Shown here: positions 33,105-43,863 of the stretch, in pieces
Layout: every line of letters starts with the position of its first letter
How positions within the stretch are numbered: position 1 is the first letter of the stretch
Assembly: GCA_030272155.1 (NCBI GenBank)
Contig: CP126194.1
Coordinates: forward strand, 3,339,501 to 3,403,500
Length of the DNA stretch: 64,000 nt
Direction: 5' to 3'
Source of the DNA: Tetradesmus obliquus
Lineage: Eukaryota > Chlorophyta > Chlorophyceae > Sphaeropleales > Scenedesmaceae
The notes under the pieces: generated by a model
The model's database searches: none
What the model was told of the DNA's origin: nothing
What the model saw: the letters and a program-made list of their open reading frames with translations, nothing else
Made by a program: the position numbers and the translations under genes

Positions 33105-33684
33105 AGCTGCCCACCCTGCAGATCCCAGGCCTGCAGCTGCCCACCATGCCCAGCATGGACCTGAGTGCAGACAAGATCCTGGCACTGCTCAGCCAGCACG
33201 CCGGCCTGAAGCCAGTGCACAACGTCACCCTGCCAGTGCGTTGTTAACTACACCTCGTTTTGCCCGTTCTGTGATCCATTCATATTGTCGCGTCAGACAG
33301 CAGGCAGGTCATGCTGTGTGGAACCTCTGCTTGCTGAGTTTTCCAACCAGGCACATGCGGCATTGCCACACACCACAACAGCGGCTCACACATCTTCTGC
33401 TGGGTTGCTAACCAACCTTGTCCGTGTTTTGCTTCTCCCTGCAGAACGGCCAGGTGGTGATTGACCTGGCCAACAGCGCCATCGCCGCCAAGCAGTCTGC
33501 CCTGAACAGTGCCGTGAGCACCGTCAACGGCGTGGCCAGCCAGGTGCAGGCAGCCAAGCAGAGCGCAGTGAACAGCGCAGTCGGCGCTGTGAACGGCGCT
33601 GTGGCAGCACAGCAGGGTGCAGCCAAGCAGGTGCTGAAGCAGGTGCAGGGGCAGATGAAGAAGAACACCACCACAAAGCCTTGA
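28900..33684 (+). CDS. Secreted Cys/Trp/Tyr-free Pro-Asn-Leu repeat protein (novel family?)
   Basis: Ten exons: 28900-29337, 29881-30170, 30480-30739, 30990-31219, 31632-31718, 31946-32104, 32397-32516, 32809-32913, 33107-33235, 33445-33684; about 685 aa. The start MKLAIAVLALLCIGAHAHG is a typical signal peptide. The mature part is made of loose repeats of two kinds: helical-looking ALLSKP/ALxTKP units, and alternating strands such as INMPQMPTINMPNINLPQMP, TISMPTISMPNIDL and PSIDLSGL. About 15 N-glycosylation sequons (NMT, NIT, NVT, NLT, NFS) are present. I find no Cys, Trp or Tyr after the signal peptide. The last 80 residues are an Ala/Gln/Val helix (SALNSAVSTVNGVASQVQAA and a near repeat). 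Codons are strongly C/G-ending (ATC, AAC, AAG, CTG), suggesting high expression. I do not recognise the family; extracellular matrix or wall is inferred from the signal peptide only. The MPxIxMP pattern recalls AHNAK-type repeats without proof of kinship. Confidence 0.83.
31205..31440 (+). repeat. Donor echoes after exon 4 of the secreted-protein gene
   Basis: TGAGCGGCCTCA at the exon-4 end (31206) recurs at 31321 and 31424, spacings 115 and 103. The last copy retains a GTGAGT donor, the middle copy has ATGAGA. All are in intron 4. Confidence 0.85.
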
Positions 33685-35044
33685 AGCGCAGCTTGTTACT
33701 AACACGTTTGTACATGTCATTGCGTGTGTTATAACAAGGGTGGCGAGTAGCTAGTGTGGGAGCCAAGGAGTGCTGCGGCGTGCAATGCTGCAGTGTGCAG
33801 CAGTGCCGAGTGCGGGACGAGGCTCTGGGGGTCAGAACCGCTGCTGCAAGCAGTGTGTTTGTTGCAAGGACCCAGCTACGGCTGTTCTTCTTGTTGTCTG
33901 TGACACCGTTTTTTTCTTTGTAGGAATGTCTCGTGATGAGTTGTGTGCTGCAAAAGTGAACAAAACTGGGCTGGCCGCAAGGCCGGCAATGTACGGGTGG
34001 GCTGCTGAAAGGTGCCCGCCTGGCATGTTAAGCCAGCTGTAAGGTTGGCAATGGCAGCGCTGGGAAAGCGCTAGTGCAATGCATGCTGTTACAAAATGCA
34101 CCCCAAACTGTTTCTACTGCACAGTTGACCGTGTGTGCGACTGGCACTGACGCACGGGCTTTGTACATGCTTTCTGTACATGGGAATGCACAGCTGTGTA
34201 GTGTGCAGATGCTGCCTTGAGTCAGCTGGTGATGGTTGCCACTGTAACAAGCAGCAGGTGCACAGTAGCGGTCATCTATAGGACAGCCGTTGAGTGACTG
34301 ACCCGGTCCCTATGATAGGAAGCATTGCCGAAGTGCCCTATCCTACAATTCAAATCATAGTGTTGAACGGCTGTGTGATGTTGATGGTGATCATCACCAG
34401 GTCATCGTCACAAACTTGGAAGTAAACACTGAACTATCTCAATGCCGGAGGCTGCAGGTTATTCGTGCTGAACGACCTTGAAGAAAGTTGCTTCTGTACA
34501 CCAAGTAGTTCGTCACTACTGACAAGTGATAGTGGCAAAAGAGGGGCTTTATATTCATCAACTAACAACAGGTACGACCGTACAGCAAGCGCACAGGCAT
34601 CGTCATTGCAGGTGGCGCATTCGGGTGCCAACACGCGTGTCGCGGCGCGGGACCGCGCCGGAAATGTGCCTGAAGTAAGCAACCTTCACAAGCCACTTAA
34701 GACAGGCTTTTTGAAGCATGTTACTGACCTCCAGGTTGCTGACGCGTTGGATAACCCTTTTAAATCATGAATGTCACTTCGGTTGGAATGTAACGAGTTC
34801 CAAAGATAAATTGCCATCACCAACAACCGTCGATCACAGCTGATCTTTAACTACTGGCCCTTATTCATCACAGATTAAGCGTCTAGCAGCATTTCAACTG
34901 CTACAGGCAGCAGACATGAAATGGTCCATACCTGTTTGCAAAGGCTACGAGACACTAGGTAGGAACGACTCAGCACCTGAATTCAAGTCAGGTTACTATT
35001 CGGAGAGGTTTAGGAGCTTATTTGTAGAATCTTCATGACTGCTA
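33685..35044. other. 3' UTR of secreted-protein gene and intergenic
   Basis: The TGTAA at 34038-34042 marks the probable 3' end. An open frame at 34426-34770 (read SSLLTSDSGKRGALYSS, then GNVPE followed by a GTAAGC donor word) has no ATG; it could be an exon of an unrecognised gene but I could not connect it. Confidence 0.35.
34038..34042 (+). terminator. Polyadenylation signal (TGTAA), secreted-protein gene
   Basis: TGTAA 354 bases after the stop codon, the first on this strand. Confidence 0.55.
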
Positions 35045-36073
35045 ATGCCGCCGGACGCCTACTTCTGCTTTGTTGGTGCAGGTGCTATGCAAGTGCCAGA
35101 GCAGCAGAGCATAAGCAGCAGCAGCAGCGGCGGCAGCAGCAGCAGCTCCAGCAGAGGCATCTCTGCTCAACTGCAAGACATACTGCGACAGCAAACTGAA
35201 AAAGAGACTCAGTTGCAGGCATTTTCGTGCGAGCTTCGCAAGCTGGAGGAAGCAGCAGCACAAATGGCAGACTCTGTGTCAGACACAGAGTTGCTTGCAA
35301 AAGCACATAGCACACACATACCGGAGCCTGCAGAAGTGCAGCTGCATGAAACTGGCATCAACTGCAACCACAAAACGTATGCAGGCTATCCGGCAGTGTC
35401 GGTGCGTGTGCTTCCTGCAGCAGCTGCAGCTGATGCTTGCAGTGCCGCAGGCGACTGTCAGGCAAAGGGTCACATCAAAAATTCCAGCAGCGCTGCAGCG
35501 GCTGGCAGGCGGTGGCGCTGCATTGCCAGCAGGCGTGCTGAGCTACTGCTGAGGTGGCAGTGCCTGCTGGAGGAGCGGAAGCAGCTCACGCTGCTGCTGC
35601 AGGCTGAGCAGGGTGAGTGGCAGCTCTGCAGCAGACGTGTCCAAGGAGAACTGCCAGCCGTTGGCAGTGGGTGACGCACAGACGCATCAACCAGCAGCAG
35701 CACAAGTTGTCGATGTACTTGCACATGTCTAGTCACCTGCACACATCTTGTGCAAGAAATTGCATTGCGTGAGCTAAGCTTGGCGTCTGCTGCATGTGTA
35801 AAGGGAGAGTTTTCATTTTAAAACATGTAAGAAGGGCTGAAGCTGGCTCTGGCGCTGAAAGGCTGTAACCTATTCGTACTGTGTGCTGCTTCCATGCAAT
35901 GAGAGTGTCTGAGTGTTTACCAACCATCCATCCATGCCATGTGCCTGGCTGCTGCAGGTCACTGCAGGCTCACAGACTTTGAGCCAGGACAGTCGCCTGT
36001 GCGTGACGTCACCTGCGCCGTTGTGACGCATCAGTTTGACCTGCCGTGCTTCAGCTGCTGCTTCCAGCGCTGA
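35045..36073 (+). CDS. Uncharacterised Ser-rich, coiled-coil-like protein
   Basis: Two exons, 35045-35612 and 35958-36073, phase-1 GT-AG intron; about 227 aa. It starts at an ATG (MPPDAYFCFVGAGAMQVPEQ), then a poly-Ser/Gly tract (residues 25-37), then a helical, Glu/Gln/Leu-rich stretch (AQLQDILRQQTEKETQLQAF, ELRKLEEAAAQMAD), a middle region of low order, a second helix (RRAELLLRWQCLLEERKQLT), and a short C-terminus LTDFEPGQSPVRDVTC. A TGTAA signal lies 197 bases past the stop. No family recognised. Alternatively the second exon could splice on to an open frame at 36361-36549. Confidence 0.5.
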
Positions 36074-37218
36074 GCTATGCTTGGGGCCGCAGCTACAGCT
36101 GCAGCTGTAGCTACGGCGGTGACAGCTTGCCTCTGGTTGAAGGGTGTAAAGATTTGATAAAGTGTGTCAAACTCTGATCTGTGACAGGTATTTGTCTGTT
36201 GCGCTGGGTGCATGTTGACACGAATATTGCATTCATGATGCATGCAAGCAAATCTGGTCTGGCTAGCAATGTAATCGTGTGCACTGAAGTCCTTGAATTG
36301 AGATGTCAGGCGCCCTGGCGGCATACATGCCTTATATAAGGCTCTGCTGCAGCACCTGCTGTGACGGATCTGGGCGAATTGCATGCTGTCTGGCTTCCGC
36401 CTGGCTTCAGATGCGCCAGAGCTCTTGGCAGCGTGGCAGTGGAACTGAGCTCGGGCTTGACATTGGGTCTTGAAGACGGGCTACTAGCAGAGTTCACAGT
36501 GCAGGGGACTCAGTCAAGTGTTACGTGGCTGCATGTCAGCCAGCCTTGAAAAACTTTACCATGCGTGCAGCGAGATGTACCAGGGTAACTCTGTACCACC
36601 CGGTTCCCTCAGCGCCCCTTGATTGAAGCATGCATGCTTATGCCCATCACATGCATTCATCCTAGGCACACAATGCTGGCATTCAGTGCCTGCATACAGT
36701 GCAGCTGCCCCAGCTGCAGCAGGCAGTTTGACTGGGAATCAAGATGCCCTTGCCTGTTGCTGCGGCATCAAGGACTGCACATGTGCAGCCAACTGTGCGT
36801 GCTTGTAGACTAGCGACCCAGGTACCTGAGCAAGGAGCAGCAGCACCACTGTGCTTCACAGCAATTGCACGGCTCTGGTATGCGAGCATGCGCTCAGGCA
36901 TCTAATAAGTGAGTCATGCAACCTGGCTTGCGTGAACACTTCATGTGAGGGCACATGCTGAGCTGGCACATGGTGTGGACGCATATAAGCAGTATGCATA
37001 CTGCTTGAGTAAATGACCAGCCAGCAGCTGTGTGTGCAAGGCACCATACGTGTGGTGCGCCACACATGTCGAAAATTGGCTGGAGCAACATGCCAGCATG
37101 CTGGAGACACATGCAGCGTGCTTGCTTGCTGCAATACGCTATGGCGTGTACCATTTTGGCGTTGACATGTCTGCCATCTCAACACCACACAACTTCGGCT
37201 CTTCTATGCTTGCTACCG
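36074..37218. other. 3' convergent region
   Basis: Contains TGTAA at 36270-36274 for the plus-strand gene. A 62-residue open frame at 36361-36549 looks protein-like (LHAVWLPPGFRCARALG, LGLEDGLLAEFTVQG) and follows an acceptor CTCTGCTGCAG, but lies past that signal. The rest should be the 3' untranslated region of the minus-strand membrane-protein gene; no TTACA signal was seen. Confidence 0.35.
36270..36274 (+). terminator. Polyadenylation signal (TGTAA)
   Basis: TGTAA 197 bases after the stop of the small coiled-coil-like gene. Confidence 0.5.
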
Positions 37219-37853
37219 TCAGCTGCGGCCATCCTGCTGCGCCCCTTGCTTGTACTGCTGCGCAAACTGCTGCCAGTCGTTGTCCAGCTGCTGCTGCACC
37301 TGCTGCTCCTTTTCAAACTGCTCAGCTGCAAGCTTCTTGTCCCTGCGCCACTGCCATCTCCACACCAAGTATATAAGCGCAGTCGCCCACAGCCACACCT
37401 GCAGCGAGGGTCAGGCAGGCACCACAGCAGAACATACGGCATGTGTCAGTCCTGTGCTGCATCAACGCACACCACACCTGCAGGCAGTAAAGCGTAGCCA
37501 GAATCGGCACATAGGCATGCAACAGACAGTGGGACATACCGAACCTCACATATGTATGCAGTGATGGTGACGGTCAGTTGGTGTGAAGCACGCGGGTTGG
37601 GTGAAATCTGCATGGCCTGGGCCCCGTGGGCAACAGCTTGCGATTGAGCAAGCCAGCAACTCCCGATATACATACAGACAGCACAACAGACATGAATGCA
37701 GAAAAACAGACACTCTGACCATACACCCACCTTGTACCAGGCAGGGAATTGTGGGCCATCTGGTGTTGGCCCGTCGCCGCTGCTGCTGTCGCCGCTGCTG
37801 CTGCCGCCACCACCAGCGCCTCCACTGCTGCCCCAGCCACTGCTACCACCCAC

Positions 37854-37884
<31 letters not shown>

Positions 37885-38246
37885 GATTGCAAGTCAGGGC
37901 CACTGGTGCTGCTACTTTTGCTGCTGCTGTTGTCTTTGCTGTCTCCAGTGCCAGCAGCGCTGCTTCCAGCACTGCAGCATGCAACAGCTGCTGCCAGATG
38001 TGTTGCTCCAGCTAGGCCTGAAGCTGCATATGGCTCTTGCTTCCGGCCGCTGCTCCTTATGCTTTTGCTTGGCGACAAGTTTGCGCTCTTGCTGCCAGCA
38101 GCAACGCAGCTGCAGGCAATGCCGCTGCACCAAGTGTTGATCGCAAGTGCTAGCACAGGAGCAGGCATTGCAGGCAGCCTGAAACTGCGCTTTTGATTGC
38201 TTGCGTGAAGATGTATAGTGGTTGTGTTGATCAAAGCAGCTTGCAT
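37219..38246 (-). CDS. Small single-pass membrane protein, possibly organellar
   Basis: Two exons on the minus strand, 38246-37731 and 37398-37219, phase-0 intron; 231 aa. The N-terminus (MQAALINTTTIHLHASNQKR, then SFRLPAMPAP) is rich in Ser/Thr/Arg/Ala and poor in acids, compatible with a chloroplast or mitochondrial transit peptide. Residues about 90-165 are Ser/Gly-rich low-complexity. A hydrophobic WLWATALIYLVWRW segment (about 174-187) is followed by a charged helix (RRDKKLAAEQFEKEQQVQQQ, LDNDWQQFAQQYKQGAQQDG). The architecture - transit-like leader, disordered linker, one membrane helix, C-terminal coiled coil - is clear, the function is not. It is head-to-head with the acyl-CoA synthetase. 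Confidence 0.7.
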
Positions 38247-38271
38247 GTTTGAGGATGCAAGGGTAAAGAGG

Positions 38272-38325
<54 letters not shown>

Positions 38326-38753
38326 CCGCAGCAACAGCAGCAACAGCAGCAGCCTTGTAGTGTTTACAGCAATGTGTCTCGCGCGCAACGATGCGAGTTT
38401 CAAGAGGCAACTTCCGTTGTTCCATGCCGGCTTCTTGCTGTGACAAAACCATAAGCCAGCCTGTGCATTATGCAGCACCTGCACATACAAATCCCCAGGT
38501 ATTTCCTGACTTCGACTTTAACTTTATGTGAGGCGCTATCGCATCAACGGCATTTCAGCAGTTGCCTCAGGCCCAGCAAGCCACGAGTGTGTAACCACAG
38601 CGGTTGTGAAACCCTTGTCTCACATACGTCAGTCTCGCAGCGATCCAGATCACTGACATCTAAGACGTGGCAGTTACAAAACGTTGACGCGCTTTCTAAG
38701 GGTACTGGTGTTCAGCTTGCGAAGTGGCAGCCTGCAACGCACGCAGGAATATT
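38247..38753. promoter_or_regulatory. Divergent region with a (CAG)n tract
   Basis: 507 bases between the divergent start codons. It holds a long CAG/CTG run at 38274-38322 (CTG in the sense of the membrane-protein gene, about 30 bases before its ATG), followed by interrupted CAG repeats to about 38355. The run may be 5' leader sequence. Confidence 0.5.
38274..38322. repeat. (CAG)16 microsatellite
   Basis: Uninterrupted CAG units in the divergent promoter, followed by AGTAGCCGCAGCAACAGC-type interrupted units. Confidence 0.95.
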
Positions 38754-38845
38754 ATGGAGATCCTGCGAGCTGCAGCGCGCCACAAGGGCTCCTTAGCCGT
38801 AAAGCATACGACAGGTGGAAGTTGTAGGTGAGCACGCACTCGTTT

Positions 38846-38892
<47 letters not shown>

Positions 38893-40734
38893 TTCTTGCT
38901 GCGGCACACGCAACATCTAGACACACCTGTTGGCTGCCATGTTGTGTGCTTCTCCTGCAGCTTTGGCAAGCTACTGGACAGCAGTGCGTCAATCAAGGCA
39001 GAGCTGCAGCGTGTGCTGCCAGCTGCAAACAACAAGAATGGCAGCAGCTGTGATGGTCCGCGTGTGGGCATCTATTCAGAGCCGGGCATGCAGTATGTGG
39101 CAGCAACATATGCAGCCTGGATGGCAGGTGCTGTGGCGGTGCCTCTTGCTGTGTCACACCCGCCACAGGAGCTGGATTACGTGATCAGGGATGCTGGCAT
39201 TTCAGCGGTGAGTGCTGCCAGACAAAGACATGTTAGGTAACAGCAAGCAGGAGGGCAGGAAAGGAGACAGCACGGAAGCAGAGCGTGCAGGCGCATGCGC
39301 ATGCGCACGTCAGTGGACACCAATATTACAGTTGTGAGGACTATGCAGGCACTGCAAGTGCACTTCCTGGCCAGACAGCAGGTGTGAGACATGTTTGCGT
39401 TAGTGTGTGGCTGCATTGCACTGCAATATACTCTTCCGTACGGACGATGCCCCGCGAACTTTTTGGAGGGGTTGCGTCCGCCGTTTGTTGCTGCGAGGCT
39501 TGATACTGCGGCGTGCACAACTTGTGCGGGTGGGGTGGGGTGGGGGCTACCCGCCTGCGCTGCAGCAGCGGCGGCTGGCGCATGCTGCGCAGTGCAGCGC
39601 TGGGCGAATGCAAAAAGTGCCAGAAAAACTCAAAAAGCCAGTTTGCAGAAACTAAGGCCTTGGGTGCACTGCTTACTGTCAGAGTGCATCGTGATGCTGG
39701 ACGAGTTGCATGGTAAGAGAGTCGCAGTTTTTCGTGGTGTTCCAGGAAACCTTGGCACGTTATCATACGTCAGCTGTCAGCTGCGTGTCAGCAGGCTGGC
39801 CGTAGGTTGTAGCGAACACACGTAAACGTATTATTTTGTGCTGCTCCGTGTCGCCCGGTATTATATATTGCTGCAATCCTCATCACAGTGCAACCTCGTG
39901 TGCTGGGCATTCGCTGACGATACACGACAGCGGATTGTGAATAAGCACAGCAACAACGATCCATATAGACACATATTGAACAGAATTTGAGTCGGCTAGC
40001 CTAAAAGAGTGCAGCACAACAAGTCGCCAGTTGTGATGGGTGGTGGCAGTGTCGATCTGTTTCGCTAGTTCTGGCACGCCATGTCCCCGTATCGCAGGAT
40101 GGCAACGCTACACATCACGGATTCGATCATCAAATCGGATGCGATAGTTATTGGCGGGGAGTCTTGCAGCAGCTGCTCACTGCAGAGTGCATCAGGCCAA
40201 ACTCCCAGTTTCTCTTGCAGTGACAGCAGCGCGCATCCATGCTTGTAGGCTGCGCAACTCAGACAGCAAACAGTGCTGCGGCAGCTGCCCAGTGTAGCTA
40301 TGCTGCGTTTACGCACATGATCTGCATGGCGTCACTGTACAGTCACTGCGCTGCACTGGGGAGGGTTTAGGGCTGCAAGTTGTGACGTGCTGAACCCTAG
40401 TGCTGACCACCGACAGTTTGTAACTGCAAACCTATGCAAACGGCCCCACAGCGGGCACAACTTCAAAAAGGCCTTTTGGAATTTTTGCAAAAAGTCAAAA
40501 GTTGAAAAGGTGGGGCATGCTCCACATAGTATAGGGGCGCTGCGCATGCTCCAGTTGCTTGGCAGTTATTGGTAGGTCTGGCGTAGCACTTGATTGTTGC
40601 ATATGCTGCCTCTGCAGGTGCTCACTTCTGCTTCAGGCCATAACAAGCTCAAGGATGTGACGCATGCAGCAGGCGCAGCACTGCATGTGGTGCAGCAGGA
40701 GCTGTTTGAAGGCAGCGACCCTTGGCTGACCACT

Positions 40735-40766
<32 letters not shown>

Positions 40767-43551
40767 TGCGGAGCAGCAAGACTGGCAAGAAATCGCAGGC
40801 AGCAGCACGTCTGATGCGTCCTCTGGCGCACTGATAGTGTACACAAGTGGCACTACAGGCAGGCCGAAGGGGGCGCTGCACACTCACGGGTGAGCAGTTG
40901 CTGCTGCTGCTGCTTCTGCTGCTTGGGGAGGATGGTGGTGTAGCTGGCAGCAGCAGCAGCTGCCATGCGCCACGCATACTGCTGATAGCAAGCAACAGCC
41001 ACACAGCTTACCATGAAGCAGAGCTGATCACCACCAGTCAGAGCGGCTATCCTGCCTGAAGCGTGCAACCTCCCAACCCTTTTCTCACCCAGCTCCCCTG
41101 ACATGCTTAGGCATGGCCCTGTGTTGCAGCATGCTGTTGCTTTGCAGCACCCTCTGCTGCCCTGCAGCTGCTGCCATCTATCACTACAACCCGCACGCCC
41201 ATTGCATATGCGCTACTGCCACTGCCTATGCACTTGCTGCATATGCAGGAGCCTTGCCGCGCAGGTGGAGTGCCTCACGCGCGCCTGGCAGTGGCAGCCG
41301 TCAGACGTGATGCTGCACGCGCTGCCGCTGCACCACGTGCACGGCATCATCAACGGCCTCTACTGCGCACACTACAGCGGCGCTGCCATCAGCTTCTTGC
41401 CCAAGTTCTCACCCGCTGCAGTGTGGCAGCAGCTCATGGTGGGTGGCTTGGTTGGCTGCTTGTATTTACCTCTGCGTGTGGTGTGCTAGTGAGGGATGCT
41501 GTGGCATGGGCTGCTGCTGCTGCTGCTGCTCGCCCGGTTACCAATAGCTTCATGCTCAAGTTGTCGCCCACTGCAGCGTGGCAGCAGCTCATGATGGGCG
41601 GCTTGGATGCAAGAGTGGCTGCTTGTGTGTGCTGCGCGTGTGTGATGCGCTAGTAGGGGATGCTGAGCTGCCTCCGCGTGCGTGCTTGGCTTGCAGGTAT
41701 GTGCTACGTGCAGCATCCTCATCCTCTGCACTTTGGCTGCTGTACCACTACACCTGACCTTGTTATGACGTCACAATGTAACATATTAATCTGCAGGAGG
41801 GTGACGTGTCAGTGCTCATGGCGGTGCCCACCATGTACAGCTACCTGCTCTCACACTACGAGTCACACATGTCGCCAGAGGAGCAGCACGCAGCGCGCGC
41901 AGCAGCAGCGCGGCTGCGCCTGACTGTGAGCGGCTCCGCGGCTGCTCCTGTGCCGCTGCTGCAGCGCTGGCAGGCCCTGTCTGGGCAGCGGCTGCTGGAG
42001 CGCTACGGCATGACGGAGACAGGCATGATCCTCAGCAACCCTTATGAGGTGCGGGGCAGGCGTTGGAGTGATTGTATGCGATGCTTACAGATGTAGGGTA
42101 GTTGAACACTGTCATGCCGTGAGTCCAACACGTTACAAATGTGGCAGTAGCTGAGCTCGTCTGGGTGCTTGCATGCAACCTTCTGCAGTTGAGTCTTCTG
42201 ACATACACACCGGCAGCTCTTGCAGCTCAGCCAGCTGCACCCTGCTGCTTCTGCAACTGCACTGCAGGGTGAGCGGCGTCCAGGGTTTGTAGGGCTGCCG
42301 CTGCCTGGTGTAGAAGTGAAGGTGGTGCAACAAAGCAGCAGCAGCAATGGCAACGGCAATGGCAGCGGTGATGCCGCAAATGAACCTGCAGCCAGCAATG
42401 AGGACTCCGGTGCAGAAGGTGGGCAGAAGGCCTGTGGCTGTGGCTTGCTGCTGCATATGCAGCAGCACGCGCATGCCCTGATGAACCTGTTGGCACAGCC
42501 GTGCAACCATGTCTGCTACCAGCTGCAGCACCCTGCATAACATATGCACTGCTGCTGCTCCTTGCATCAAAGCTTTCACCGTGCTGCCACGTGTAGAGTT
42601 TCAGCAGCCTGCTTTGCACACTATCAGTGCCTGGCTAGCCTGTGGGTCCAACGCCTCCCAACACAAGTTGCTGAAACTCCCTCCTGCCGCCTTCCTGCTG
42701 CTGCTGTTGCCGCTGCTGTTCGGTCTCTCGCCAAACGCCGTTGCAGTGCTGCGCCAGGGTGAGCTGGCGGTGCGCGGCCCCATGCTGTTCCGCGAGTACT
42801 GGGGCCGCCCCCAAGCCACGGCTGAGGCTTTTGATGGGGAGGGCTACTTCTTGACTGGCGACACAGTCAGCCTGGAGGGCAGCCCACCTTACTACAGGGT
42901 GAGCACACATGCGGCCATAAACATTGAGCTATGTTATGTGCTTTTCTCATATGTTTTGATGTGTCCGGCTGGGCACTTGGTGAAGGTTGCATTATTGGCC
43001 AGGTATGTCCTTGGAGTGCCTGTGTGCCAGCAAGGCATCACCAGGCGGGCCAGCAGCCGGCACAGCAGTGAAGCCCTCTCCATACGTTGCTGCTATCATT
43101 CCTGCCGTCTCTGCTGCTGCTGCTGCCGCTGCTGCAGATCCTGGGCCGCAGCAGCGTGGACATCATCAAGTCTGGCGGCTTCAAGATCTCTGCGCTGGAC
43201 ATTGAGGGGGCGCTGCTGCACCACGCTGACGTGGCAGAGGCAGCAGTGCTAGGCCTGCCTGATGAAGCCCTAGGCGAGGTTGTGGCAGCACTCATTGTAC
43301 CAAAAGCAGCATCAAAACCAGCAGCAAATGAGGCTGGTAGCGATGCAGCAAAGACTGGTGATGTGCTGCTGGGGCAGCTGAAAGGGCTTGCCAGGCGTGA
43401 GCTGGCTTCATATTGTTTGCCGCGCGTGTGGCGGCTGCTGGATGCGCCGCTGCCGCGCAATGCGATGGGCAAGGTGAACAAGAAGCAGCTGCTGAAGGAG
43501 TTCTTCCCCGAGCAGGCTGCTGCTGCTGCTGCTGCTGCTGGGGTGAAATAG
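38754..43551 (+). CDS. Malonyl-CoA synthetase-like acyl-CoA synthetase (ACSF3/AAE13/MatB group)
   Basis: Eight exons: 38754-38827, 38961-39207, 40618-40889, 41249-41438, 41797-42048, 42268-42418, 42747-42898, 43138-43551; about 583 aa. The AMP-binding motif IVYTSGTTGRPKGALHTHG (about residues 179-197) is complete. Then SLAAQVECLTRAW, MLHALPLHHVHGIINGL, LERYGMTETGMILSNPYE followed by GERRPGFVGLPLPGVEV, FLTGDTV, and SGGFKISALDIEGALLHH; the catalytic Lys lies in LPRNAMGKVNKKQL near the end. The ERRPGxVG and SNPYEG features are those of malonyl-CoA synthetases, which make malonyl-CoA from malonate, CoA and ATP, in plants in cytosol or mitochondria. The first exon begins MEILRAAARHKGSLAVKH with an in-frame stop upstream; no clear transit peptide, so a 5' exon may be missing. 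Intron 2 is 1.4 kb and holds sequence unlike the rest. Confidence 0.91.
41393..41690 (+). repeat. Tandem duplication across the exon-4 donor of the acyl-CoA synthetase
   Basis: The exon end reading LPKFSPAAVWQQLM|GTGGGTGGCTTG (caagtt at 41402) is repeated 155 bases on as LKLSPTAAWQQLM followed by ATGGGCGGCTTG. Similarity continues through intronic GGCTGCTTGT and GCTAGT(G)AGGGATGCTG phrases, so exon end and intron start were duplicated together. Confidence 0.85.
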
Positions 43552-43814
43552 GCATACTGTGGAGGTGTGCAGTGTCATTGCAGCTGCGCAGCTGCTGTCA
43601 CTGCCACCGATGGTTGGTGTCTCGTGGTTGAAACTGCAGCGCTGCACTTGCTGGCACATGGCAGCCTGCCGCTCAGCTGCAATACGCAAGGCAACAGTGT
43701 TTATTGTCAGTAGACACGGCGCCCTGTGCAAACCTGTCAGCTGATAGTCAGTAGAGGCTGGCGGGCAGATACGCTGCTGAATTGTGGCAGCACCACACAT
43801 GCACACTGGTGCAC

Positions 43815-43817
<3 letters not shown>

Positions 43818-43862
<45 letters not shown>
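43818..43862. repeat. (CAG)15 microsatellite
   Basis: Uninterrupted trinucleotide run about 270 bases past the acyl-CoA synthetase stop, probably in its 3' untranslated region. Confidence 0.95.

Positions 43863-43863
<1 letters not shown>

Noticed and set aside
34290-34370. Possible hairpin ACAGCCGTT...AACGGCTGT
   Set aside because: Only 9-10 bases pair around a long loop; the rest of the arms do not match.
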